64,000 nucleotides of DNA from CAWKPF01 sp963851415 (GTDB lineage Bacteria > Acidobacteriota > Thermoanaerobaculia > Multivoradales > Multivoraceae). Numbering within the stretch: position 1 is the first letter of the stretch; each line of letters opens with the position of its first letter. This document shows, in pieces, positions 6,570 to 14,211 of the stretch. The position numbers and the translations under genes were made by a program. Under the pieces are notes generated by a model, which had not been told where the DNA came from, ran no database searches, and saw only the letters and a list, made by a program, of their open reading frames with translations. The stretch spans positions 1,488,001 through 1,552,000 of the forward strand of contig CAWKPF010000003.1 of assembly GCA_963851415.1 (NCBI GenBank), given 5' to 3'.

Positions 6570-7765
6570 GTGAGGGCGAGTCCCGAGGAGCCGCGTCCGG
6601 AGGGCCCGGCCCTGCTGCTGGCGCCACTCCGCCGGCCGCCGAGGAGCCGATGTCGGAGCGTCGTCCGTTTCGTCCCTGCACTGCCCGGGCCTTCGCGGTC
6701 GGTGACGAGCTGCTCGTGTACTCCTCTGCGGACGGAACTGTCGTTTCACTGAGTCCTACGGCGAGCGCTGTCTGGGACTCCTGCGACGGGGAATCCACCG
6801 TGCGCGAGATCGCCGAGCGGATTGCCGACGAGGTCGGCGCCGAGTCCTCGCAGCTCGAGGAACAGATCCTGCGTGACGTCGTGCTCTCGGTGACCGGGTT
6901 CGCCGAGCGCGGCATCGTCGCGTTTGCAGGCCAGACCCCCAGCGACACGGCCGCGTCCAATGAGGGTGAAAGCACCGTGCAGATCGGATTCGACAGTCAC
7001 GTCGCGACGATTCGATCGGACCGCGGGGATTTCCTGGCCGCAGCGGCCAGGCGTCTGAGCTTTCTGCGACGGGAGGGCTCTGGCGTTCCGGTCGGGACGT
7101 TCTCGATCAGTGCGATTCCCGAAGGCTGTTGCGTCCGCAACGTCGTCACCGGAATGGAGCAGTACGGATCACTGGAGGAGTGCTTGCACACGTTCGAGCA
7201 CAGTTTTGTCGAGGCGCTGGTCGAGACTCGGCTGGATCTCACCTGGCTGCACGCAGGGGCGGCGGCGAAAGAGGGCCGCGCGCTGCTCCTGGTGGGAGCT
7301 TCCGGTAGCGGCAAGAGCACGCTGGTCACGGGACTGTGTAGCCGGGGTTGGAGCTATCTCTCCGACGAAACGGCACCCATCGACTGTGCCGGGCTGCGCG
7401 TGTTTCCGTTTCCCACGCGACCCCTGGTTCGAGAGTCCGGTCGGGAAGTTCCGCCCGAAGAGTTGTACACCCTGGCGCGGTCCGAGTTCGAGCTCGACCC
7501 GCGACGAGTCCAGTCGGATCCGGTCGACCTCGCCGGAATCGTCTTTCCGGCCTTTTCGCCCGGCGCGGTCGAAGCGCTCACTCCGTGCTCACCGTCCGAG
7601 GCCGGACTGGTTCTCATTCGGAACTGCCACAGCTTCCGTTTCCTCGGTGAGACAGCGGTGGAGAGGGTCGCGAAGATCGTCGACGCCGTGCCCGCCTTCC
7701 GCTTGAGCTACAGCGATCCGAACGTGGCCGCGGACCTGCTCGCGAAGGCCGAGGGTCTGGTCTGA
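6566..7765 (+). CDS. PqqD domain fused to HprK-like P-loop kinase
   Basis: A 399-residue protein. Residues about 38-120 form a second PqqD-like domain (FAVGDELLVYSSADGTVVSL, then SPTASAVWDSCDGEST). Residues about 140-399 resemble HPr-serine kinases, with a Walker A GASGSGKST (244-252), WSYLSDETAPI (262-272) and the FPFPTRPLVRE segment. Kinases of this group occur in lasso-peptide clusters, where some phosphorylate the C-terminal Ser of the precursor. The small peptide here ends in Ser, so the same reaction is a reasonable guess. The start is the TTG at 6566 overlapping the previous stop. An ATG at 6650 with GAGGAG close upstream would give a product 28 residues shorter that loses only a low-complexity Gly/Ala/Pro tail. 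The gene ends the operon, converging on the P450. Confidence 0.8.
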   Translation: MSEGESRGAASGGPGPAAGATPPAAEEPMSERRPFRPCTARAFAVGDELLVYSSADGTVVSLSPTASAVWDSCDGESTVREIAERIADEVGAESSQLEEQILRDVVLSVTGFAERGIVAFAGQTPSDTAASNEGESTVQIGFDSHVATIRSDRGDFLAAAARRLSFLRREGSGVPVGTFSISAIPEGCCVRNVVTGMEQYGSLEECLHTFEHSFVEALVETRLDLTWLHAGAAAKEGRALLLVGASGSGKSTLVTGLCSRGWSYLSDETAPIDCAGLRVFPFPTRPLVRESGREVPPEELYTLARSEFELDPRRVQSDPVDLAGIVFPAFSPGAVEALTPCSPSEAGLVLIRNCHSFRFLGETAVERVAKIVDAVPAFRLSYSDPNVAADLLAKAEGLV

Positions 7766-7809
7766 CGTCCCTGCCGTTTCGCCGTTGCACGACGACCGGC
7801 TAGCAGAGG

Positions 7810-9198
7810 TCAGTCGATGCGCTCGAGCTGGAGAGCGAGGCCCTGCTTGGGCCTGGGGATCGGAATCGGGATCATGGTGACTTCGTGCCCCGGAACCAGA
7901 CGGAACCGGTAGCGACGCAGGAACTGGACCAGAAACGCGCGGATCTGCAGGTAGGCGAAGTGCATGCCGAGGCAGGTGTGCGCTCCGCCGCCGAACGGAT
8001 AGTAGGCATGGGAGTGGATCTTGTCCTCGGCTCGATCCTTACCGAAACGGTCGGGGTCGAAGCGTCCGGGCTCGGTCCAGATGTCGTCGAGGAAGTGAGT
8101 GACCAGCGAGCAGACGCTGATCGGTGTGCCGGCGGGGAGCTCGACCTCGTCGCCGTTCTGCGATTCCAGGCGCATCGAGCGCAGGGTACGGCGCCCGATG
8201 AAGGGGACCGGCGGATGGAGTCGAAGAGCCTCTTTGAAAGCCTTGTCCGTTTCCGGAAGGCTGTCCTTGTCCTCGTAGGCGAGCCAAGGCGTGCCCAGGG
8301 CCAGCACTTCTTCGCGTAGGCGATCTTGCCATTCTGGAGCCAGAGCGAGGCGGTAGATCAGACTGGAGAGAGAGCTCGTCGTCGTGTCGTGGGCGGCCAT
8401 CAGGAGGAAGATCATGTGATCGACGATGTCCCGGTCCGAGAAGCGCTCTCCCTCGTCCGTGATCGCGCGGCAGAACTCGGAGAACATGTCCTGGCCCGAG
8501 CCGGTACGCTTGCCCGGAATGTGCTCGAAGAAGAAGCTCTCCAGGTATCGGCGGCCCTGCATTCCTCGGCGATAGCTCAGGCCCGGTACCTCCTTCTTGA
8601 TCACGGCGATCGAGGCCTGGACCGAGTCGACGAAGGCACGGTTGATGCGATCGGCTTGCGCTCCGAGAGGAACTCCGAGAAACACGTCAGCGGCGAGATC
8701 GAGGGTGAGCTGCTTGATCGCCGGATAGAACCGGAAGTCAGAGGTCTGGTGCCAGTCTGCGATCCCGAGCTCGATGAGAGGGTTCATCATCGTCGAATAG
8801 GCGCGCAGGGCGTCGGCGCGAAAGGCGACCTGCATGATCTTGCGGTGCAGACGATGCTCGTCGAAGTCGCGCAGCATCAGGCCTCGTGAGAACAGCTCTC
8901 CGATGGCGTGATCCCATCCCAGCCGACTCGAGAAGTTCTTGTCGCGATCGAGCAGGGCCGATCGGACCGAATCTGGATCGCCGACGATGAAGATCGGATG
9001 GCCGAACATACGGATCATGAAGTTCGGCCCGTGACTCGTTGTCATGCGCTCGACCAGTCCGACTGCGTCACGAACGAACTCGATCGTATGCCCGACCAGT
9101 GGAGTCCCCGGTTCGCCAGGCAGACCGGCGAACTGCTCGAGGCGGGCAATCGGGGGCGAAGTGTGTTCGGTCGGCTCGAGCGCAGTCGTCATTGTCAT
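7810..9198 (-). CDS. Cytochrome P450
   Basis: A soluble 462-residue P450. The heme-binding loop FGGGAHTCLG (402-411, Cys409 as thiolate ligand), the I-helix AAHDTTTSS for oxygen activation and the K-helix EALR (E-x-x-R) are all present, and length is normal. It has no membrane anchor, so it needs separate ferredoxin and reductase partners, which are not encoded nearby. I start at the ATG at 9198, which follows AGGAG at good spacing; the longer reading to 9333 adds Arg/Pro-rich residues that look non-coding and would overlap the divergent hydratase gene. The arrangement H-T-C-L-G and the wide, polar I-helix resemble bacterial sterol/terpenoid/fatty-acid oxidising P450s (CYP51/CYP120 side of the family), but the substrate is unknown. 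It is divergent from an enoyl-CoA hydratase. Confidence 0.9.
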   Translation of the reverse strand: MTMTTALEPTEHTSPPIARLEQFAGLPGEPGTPLVGHTIEFVRDAVGLVERMTTSHGPNFMIRMFGHPIFIVGDPDSVRSALLDRDKNFSSRLGWDHAIGELFSRGLMLRDFDEHRLHRKIMQVAFRADALRAYSTMMNPLIELGIADWHQTSDFRFYPAIKQLTLDLAADVFLGVPLGAQADRINRAFVDSVQASIAVIKKEVPGLSYRRGMQGRRYLESFFFEHIPGKRTGSGQDMFSEFCRAITDEGERFSDRDIVDHMIFLLMAAHDTTTSSLSSLIYRLALAPEWQDRLREEVLALGTPWLAYEDKDSLPETDKAFKEALRLHPPVPFIGRRTLRSMRLESQNGDEVELPAGTPISVCSLVTHFLDDIWTEPGRFDPDRFGKDRAEDKIHSHAYYPFGGGAHTCLGMHFAYLQIRAFLVQFLRRYRFRLVPGHEVTMIPIPIPRPKQGLALQLERID

Positions 9199-9317
9199 AG
9201 TCTCCTGGGTGTCCGGGTTGGCTGGTGGTCGCCCGGGCGACAATGATACCGGTGGTGGTGCGCCTCGGTGCCGTCTGGCGTCGAGCGGTGGCCTCCGGGT
9301 GAAGAGAGTGAGCCTCC

Positions 9318-10046
9318 ATGAGTGAGACGTCACGGTATCCGGTCCGGATCGAGCATGCCCCAGGGGTTGCCGAGCTGGTGCTCGACCGTCCTCATCGCAG
9401 GAACTCGATCACGGGCCCGCTGGTGGAAGGATTGCTCGCTGGTCTCGAAGAGATTCGCGCCGACTCGGAGGTGAAGGCGGTTCTGCTCCGGGGGGCGGGG
9501 GCCGTCTTCTGTTCCGGCCTCGACCTCGATGCGTTTCAGCAGGACCCGCCGCCGCCCTGGCGCCACGAGTTCGGCTCTCGCTGGCTCGATCTACACGTGG
9601 CGCTCTTCGAGTGTCCGAAGCCGATCGTGGGGGCGCTCGAGCGCTACGCGATCGCGGGAGGGAGCGGGCTCGCTCTGGCTTGCGACCTGCTGGTGGCCGG
9701 AGAGGGCGCACGACTCCACGTGGCGGAGGCTGCCATCGGGATGGCAGCGCCGATGAACATCGCCTGGTTGCAGCTCAAGCTCGGGATGGCTCGGGTCAAC
9801 GAGCTCGTGATGACGGCGCGCCGAGTCGAGGGGCCCGAGCTGGGGCGCCTCGGCCTCGCCAGGGTGGTTCCGGACGACCAGGTACTGGTCGAGGCCCGCG
9901 CGCTGGCCGCGAGTCTGGCAGGCCATCCCGGTCATCCCCATGCCGCGACCAAGCGTGTGTCGGCAGCGCTGTTGGGATGCACCCCGCGCCAGTGGTTCCA
10001 GGCGGCTCAGGTCGCAGCGCAGCAGAGCCAGGAGTCCGAGTCGTGA
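9318..10046 (+). CDS. Enoyl-CoA hydratase/isomerase family protein
   Basis: A 242-residue crotonase-fold protein. The CoA-binding start VAELVLDRPHRRNSI, the oxyanion-hole strand LLRGAGAVFCSGLDLDAF and GALERYAIAGGSGLALACDL are clear. The usual catalytic Glu positions are not obvious by eye, so hydratase versus isomerase or hydrolase activity is open. It overlaps the DUF4279 gene downstream (GTGA) and is divergent from the P450, 119 bases between starts. That suggests a shared regulatory region and perhaps a joint role in lipid or terpenoid turnover. No substrate can be assigned. Confidence 0.85.
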   Translation: MSETSRYPVRIEHAPGVAELVLDRPHRRNSITGPLVEGLLAGLEEIRADSEVKAVLLRGAGAVFCSGLDLDAFQQDPPPPWRHEFGSRWLDLHVALFECPKPIVGALERYAIAGGSGLALACDLLVAGEGARLHVAEAAIGMAAPMNIAWLQLKLGMARVNELVMTARRVEGPELGRLGLARVVPDDQVLVEARALAASLAGHPGHPHAATKRVSAALLGCTPRQWFQAAQVAAQQSQESES

Positions 10047-10534
10047 GCAAGAGCTACACCAGCTCGGTCGTGCTGCGGGTCGGGGGCGAGGGAGTCGACC
10101 CGCAGTGGGTGACTGGCTGTCTCGACCTCGAGCCTCATCGCGCGGTGGGTCGATACGAGCCGATGGCCTCGGCGGATCGAGAGGGTGCCGTGGCACCGAG
10201 TCCGGCGCCGCTGCATCCGACCGGCTCCTGGAGACGGTATCCGCCCCCCGAGCTCGCCGCACGGCCCATGGAGGAGCAGGTGCAGTACTGGATCGAGCTT
10301 CTCGACTCGCGCCATCGAGGCCTGATCGAGCTGCGAGACGCGGGCCTGGTGCCGGCTCTCTCCTGCTTCGTCGATACCGATACGGTGGCATCGGTCGTGC
10401 TCTCCAATCATCAGGTCGCGGTTCTGGCCGAGCTCGGGTTGGATCTCGAGCTCTCGATCTTCGCGCGCACCGAAGCAGAGGACGAGCCGACGGACGGTGG
10501 AAGGCGAGTCTCTTCAGGGAGGGGAGACGGGTGA
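10043..10534 (+). CDS. DUF4279 domain protein
   Basis: A 163-residue protein starting at a GTG that overlaps the stop of the hydratase gene. The pattern SSVVLRVGGEGVDPQWVTGC, a Trp-centred segment (TGSWRRYPPP), an amphipathic helix EEQVQYWIELLDSR, and an alternating strand ending in LGLDLELSIF matches DUF4279, small cytoplasmic proteins of unknown function that often behave like immunity or regulatory partners. There is no catalytic motif. The last 21 bases overlap, in the opposite orientation, the end of the ThDP enzyme gene. Confidence 0.75.
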   Translation: MSKSYTSSVVLRVGGEGVDPQWVTGCLDLEPHRAVGRYEPMASADREGAVAPSPAPLHPTGSWRRYPPPELAARPMEEQVQYWIELLDSRHRGLIELRDAGLVPALSCFVDTDTVASVVLSNHQVAVLAELGLDLELSIFARTEAEDEPTDGGRRVSSGRGDG

Positions 10535-12082
10535 GCCTCCACCCACGATGACCTCGATGGTCCGGGGCCCTCGCTCCGAGAAGGCGCGCTCGAGCGCGTG
10601 GGTCAGGGACTCGGCATCTTCGACCCTCTCGGCGGGAACCCCGAAGCCCTCGGAGAGGCGCACCCAGTCGATGACGGGGCGGCCGAGATCGGTCAGTCCC
10701 AGGGCCTGGGGGCCAGGCTCGGTAATGCCGGCGCGCATCAGTTCCACCTGGAGGATGCGATAGGTCGCGTTGTTGAACACGAGATTGACGATGTCGAGTT
10801 GCTCCCGCGCCTGGGTCCACAGCGCCTGCACCGTGTAGAGACCGCTCCCGTCTCCCTCGAGGACGATCACCTTGCGGTCGGGACAGGCGATCGCGGCGCC
10901 GATGCCGCACGGCATTCCGAACCCTATCGCGCCTCCGGTCAAGGCGAGGTAGTCGTGGGCTGGTGCGGTCGCAGACACCGGGTAGAAGGCGCCCGCCGAG
11001 GTGACTCCCTCGTCCACCACGATGGCGTTGTCCGGTTGGGTCGCCACGATCGCCTGCGCGATCGTGCTCGGGCTGATCGGCCCCGTGGGCTTCGCCGGGC
11101 GCACGAGATCGGGGCGAGCGTACTCGGCGGGCGCTTCGAGGGCGTCGGCGAGGTGCTCCAAAGCGTTGGCCACGTCGTCGAGCGGTCGGGCCAGCACGGT
11201 CAGTTCCGTTCCCTCGGGAACCAGGTGGCCCGGAAGTCCGGGGTAGCCGAAGAAGGAGACGGGCTCCGGAGCCCCGGCCAGAATCAGTCGGTCGAAGGAC
11301 CCGAGGGTTTCGAGCACCTGCTCGGGAAAGTAGGGGAGGCGCGCCAGCGCCGGCAGTTCCGGCCCCCGCTCGAGTCGCTTCGGAAAGGTCTCGCTCATCA
11401 GCGCGCATCCGGTGGTCTGAGCGATCCGGCCTGCCGCGACGAGGCCCCGGCGGCGAAGCCCTCCCTGTCCGAGGAGCAAGAGAGTCCTACCCCCAGAGCG
11501 CAGGGCATCGACCGTTTCCTCGACGGATACCTCGGCGACCCGGTTGCCATGACGGTGAGGCACCGGTGCAACCGGCCCGGCTGCGCTCTCCCACTGAGAG
11601 TCGCCCGGCACGATGAGAGTCGCGATCTGTCCGGGGCCCTCGGTCGCTGCGCCGATGGCCGCCGCTACGTCGGCCGAGAGCTGATCGGCGCTGGCGTTCG
11701 TGCGGACCCAGCTCGATACCGGTGCCGCCAGCTGTTCGACGTCACTGTTGAGGGGAGGATCGAGGTTTCGTTGCCAGGTGGCGTGATGGCCGATCAGGTT
11801 GACAATCGGCGAGCGGGCGCGGCGAGCGTTGTGAAGGTTGGCGATGCCATTGGCAAAGCCGGGGCCCAGGTGGAGAAGAGTCAGTGCCGGCTTGTCCGCC
11901 ATTCGGCCATAGCCGTCGGCGGCTCCAGTGACCACTCCCTCGAAGAGCGCGAGCACTCCGCGCATCCCGGGCACCGAATCGAGGGCGGCCACGAGCAACA
12001 TCTCCGTAGTGCCGGGGTTGCTGAAACAAACCTCGACGTCTCCGGCGACAGCAGTCTGGATCAGCTTCTCGGCACCGTTCAT
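10514..12082 (-). CDS. Thiamine-diphosphate-dependent enzyme, acetolactate synthase/benzoylformate decarboxylase-like
   Basis: A 522-residue protein with the three-domain POX/AHAS layout. The N-terminal PYR domain contains FSNPGTTEMLLVAAL with the downstream Glu in LALFEGVVTGAADGYGRMA. The C-terminal PP domain carries the ThDP/Mg motif LEGDGSGLYTVQALWTQARE with a terminal NN (FNNATY). Acetolactate synthases, phosphonopyruvate/sulfopyruvate decarboxylases and benzoylformate decarboxylases share this layout. The lack of a neighbouring ilvN-type small subunit makes a biosynthetic acetolactate synthase less likely. Start is the ATG at 12082 after a GAGGGA ribosome-binding site; the longer open frame upstream is not coding-like. 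Its 3' end overlaps the DUF4279 gene convergently. The exact 2-oxo-acid substrate is unknown. Confidence 0.8.
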   Translation of the reverse strand: MNGAEKLIQTAVAGDVEVCFSNPGTTEMLLVAALDSVPGMRGVLALFEGVVTGAADGYGRMADKPALTLLHLGPGFANGIANLHNARRARSPIVNLIGHHATWQRNLDPPLNSDVEQLAAPVSSWVRTNASADQLSADVAAAIGAATEGPGQIATLIVPGDSQWESAAGPVAPVPHRHGNRVAEVSVEETVDALRSGGRTLLLLGQGGLRRRGLVAAGRIAQTTGCALMSETFPKRLERGPELPALARLPYFPEQVLETLGSFDRLILAGAPEPVSFFGYPGLPGHLVPEGTELTVLARPLDDVANALEHLADALEAPAEYARPDLVRPAKPTGPISPSTIAQAIVATQPDNAIVVDEGVTSAGAFYPVSATAPAHDYLALTGGAIGFGMPCGIGAAIACPDRKVIVLEGDGSGLYTVQALWTQAREQLDIVNLVFNNATYRILQVELMRAGITEPGPQALGLTDLGRPVIDWVRLSEGFGVPAERVEDAESLTHALERAFSERGPRTIEVIVGGGSPVSPP

Positions 12083-12171
12083 GGGATTCCCTCGCGTGAG
12101 TTGACCTGCGCAGCACTCTAACCCACGGCCGGCGGCGGTGGCGACGGGCCAGGACCACGATCGGCGAGCCG

Positions 12172-13386
12172 CTACACCTTCAGTACCCAGCCCCGTCGCT
12201 CCATGATTCGTAGAACGATCCCCCACATCAAGACCCACACCAGGGCGTAGATCAGCGAGGCTCGGACGGGGGCGGCCAGAGGAAGGAACAGTGTTTCGAA
12301 GATCCAACGCTGGAGCGAGGTGGGCGCGGCGTCGCCGGGGGCGACCTGGATCAACAAGAGCGTCTTGGCGAGCAGGCCGCTGCCGACGAAGACGGCGAGC
12401 GGATTGAGACCGTATACGGCCAGAGGTCGTGTCCAGCGCCGGTGCCCCTCCATGTCGGCGAACCAGAGGAACAGGGCGAGGGTGCTGGTCGCGATGCCCG
12501 CAGTGAACACGGCGTAGGAGCTCGTCCACAGGGACTTGTTCAGTGGCAACAGCCAGCTCCATGCGTAGCCCGCGGCCGTGAGCAGCGATCCAAAGACGAA
12601 GAGTCGGACCATCCGCCTCATCGGATCTTCCTCGGGCTCTCGAATGAGCACTCCCACCGCCACTCCCAGGAGAGTGGTAGCGATGGCCGGCAGGGTGGTG
12701 AGCAGGCCCTCGGGATCCCAGCGCCGACCGGCTCCGGCCCACAGGTGGGCTTCGCCGAACAGCTCGCGATCGAGCCAGGCGGAAAGCACCGCTTCGGGCT
12801 GGTCGAGGAGCCCCGGGCCGTAGCCCGGAGCCGGGATCAGAGTCATGGCGGCCCAACTCCCGAAGAGGAGGACGATCACGATCAGGGCACGGCCCCGCCG
12901 TGGGGCGAAGAGGAAGATCGTGGCGGCCGCTGCATAGCAGAGGGCGATTCGCTGCAATACACCGAAGTAGCGCAGCCGCTCCCAGGCCCCGGCGCGTAGA
13001 CCGAGGTCGGGCTCCAGCTGTAGGAACGGGTAGGCAGCCATTCCGAGTCCGAGGAGAAAGAGCACGACCGAGCGCTTCGCGACCTTGATCAGGAGCGCAC
13101 TTCGAGAGATTCCGCTCGCGATCCGTGGTTCCAGGGCCATGGGAATCGCGACCCCGACGATGAAGAGGAAGAAGGGGAAGATGAGATCGGTAGGCGTGCA
13201 ACCGTGCCATTCTGCGTGGCGGAGCGGTGGATAGATCGCGCTCCAGGTGCCGGGATTGTTGACCAGGATCATCCCGATCATGGTGGCGCCGCGGAAGGCG
13301 TCGAGGGAGGCAAGTCGGGTTTCTGCTGGACGAGATTCAGTCAGCTCCAACGGTGGTTTCTCCGGGCAGCGACGCCGGCGATTCAA
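12172..13386 (-). CDS. NagX/heparan-alpha-glucosaminide N-acetyltransferase-like membrane protein
   Basis: A roughly 400-residue polytopic membrane protein with about ten hydrophobic segments. The family start LASLDAFRGATMIGMILVNN and the segment HGCTPTDLIFPFFLFIVGVA are diagnostic for the NagX/DUF5009 group, related to lysosomal HGSNAT, which transfers acetyl from cytosolic acetyl-CoA to an amino sugar on the other side of the membrane. In bacteria the acceptor is usually unknown. The start is uncertain: a TTG at 13386, or a TTG at 13350 preceded by GGAG. It sits next to an FkbM methyltransferase and an SGNH hydrolase on the same strand (9 and then 22 bases apart), consistent with a small glycan-decoration unit. 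Confidence 0.8.
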   Translation of the reverse strand: MNRRRRCPEKPPLELTESRPAETRLASLDAFRGATMIGMILVNNPGTWSAIYPPLRHAEWHGCTPTDLIFPFFLFIVGVAIPMALEPRIASGISRSALLIKVAKRSVVLFLLGLGMAAYPFLQLEPDLGLRAGAWERLRYFGVLQRIALCYAAAATIFLFAPRRGRALIVIVLLFGSWAAMTLIPAPGYGPGLLDQPEAVLSAWLDRELFGEAHLWAGAGRRWDPEGLLTTLPAIATTLLGVAVGVLIREPEEDPMRRMVRLFVFGSLLTAAGYAWSWLLPLNKSLWTSSYAVFTAGIATSTLALFLWFADMEGHRRWTRPLAVYGLNPLAVFVGSGLLAKTLLLIQVAPGDAAPTSLQRWIFETLFLPLAAPVRASLIYALVWVLMWGIVLRIMERRGWVLKV

Positions 13387-13394
13387 GAGGTCCG

Positions 13395-14189
13395 CTACGG
13401 ATGGACGAAGAAGAAGTTATTGGCGTAGGTGTCGACCCGGCCAGCGTGAAAGTCTTCCTCTCGCTGATGGCGGGCCGAATCGAAACGCTCGATCGGTAGG
13501 CGCTCTCGTGCGTGGAAGAACCAGCCACGGTAGCCGAGCTCTTCGAGGAGAGCGAACAGCCGAGCTGGCGCTTCCTGGCCGGCGTAGCGAGTCTCACACT
13601 CGACGAGCAGGGTGGGGTGCCAGCGAGCCAGCGAGCTGGTAGCGCCTCGAAGGACTTCGAGCTCGTGCCCTTCCACGTCGCATTTGATGAAATCGAGGGC
13701 GTCGAGCTCTCGACCTCGAGCCCACACGTCGAGACTCGTGGTGCGGCAGGCCTGGATTCCCCCGTCGTCTCCCCATCGCTCGGAATCGAGCGTGGCCGCC
13801 GAGAACGTGCCGCTGCCTCCAGGGGGAAGGAAGAGAGCCGCCTCGCCGAGGGCGTTGGAGAGGGCCAGCTCTTCGATCGTGACGTTGCTCCATCGCGCAG
13901 CCTTGACGATTCGCCGCAGCTTCTCCGCCGCGGCTGGCTGCGGCTCGAAACAGAAGACCGAGCCCGTTTGGCCGGTCGCTCGCCGCATCCAGTAGAGATA
14001 GACACCCTTGTATGCACCCACGTCGACAGCGGTGGATCCTGGACGGAGCACTTCCAGCATCGCCTCGATCTCGGCTCGCTCGCGAACCTTGCGGTAACGC
14101 TGAGCTCTTCTGCGGAGGTTGAGGCGAGGGAGGATCATGGTCGGTATCGCTGGATCTGGCGCGGGCGCGCGGAGGGACTCATGCGACAT
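13395..14189 (-). CDS. FkbM family SAM-dependent methyltransferase
   Basis: A 264-residue class I methyltransferase. Motif I TAVDVGAYKGVYLYWMRRAT binds SAM, followed by VFCFEPQPAA (acidic ribose-binding residue), and the FkbM-specific DFIKCDVEGHELEVLRGA lies in the middle. These enzymes O-methylate sugars, glycolipids or polyketides. It is encoded between an SGNH hydrolase and a NagX-like acyltransferase, so a surface glycan is the likely acceptor (inference). An internal ATG (MILPRL, 17 codons in) is an alternative start. It carries no membrane segment. Confidence 0.85.
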   Translation of the reverse strand: MSHESLRAPAPDPAIPTMILPRLNLRRRAQRYRKVRERAEIEAMLEVLRPGSTAVDVGAYKGVYLYWMRRATGQTGSVFCFEPQPAAAEKLRRIVKAARWSNVTIEELALSNALGEAALFLPPGGSGTFSAATLDSERWGDDGGIQACRTTSLDVWARGRELDALDFIKCDVEGHELEVLRGATSSLARWHPTLLVECETRYAGQEAPARLFALLEELGYRGWFFHARERLPIERFDSARHQREEDFHAGRVDTYANNFFFVHP

Positions 14190-14211
14190 CCGGAAGCTGA
14201 GGGCGACCCTG

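Noticed and set aside
3728..7765. Assignment of the cassette as a lasso peptide cluster because of PqqD and the HprK-like kinase
   Set aside because: No asparagine-synthetase-like cyclase or transglutaminase-like peptidase is present, and a radical SAM/SPASM gene is.
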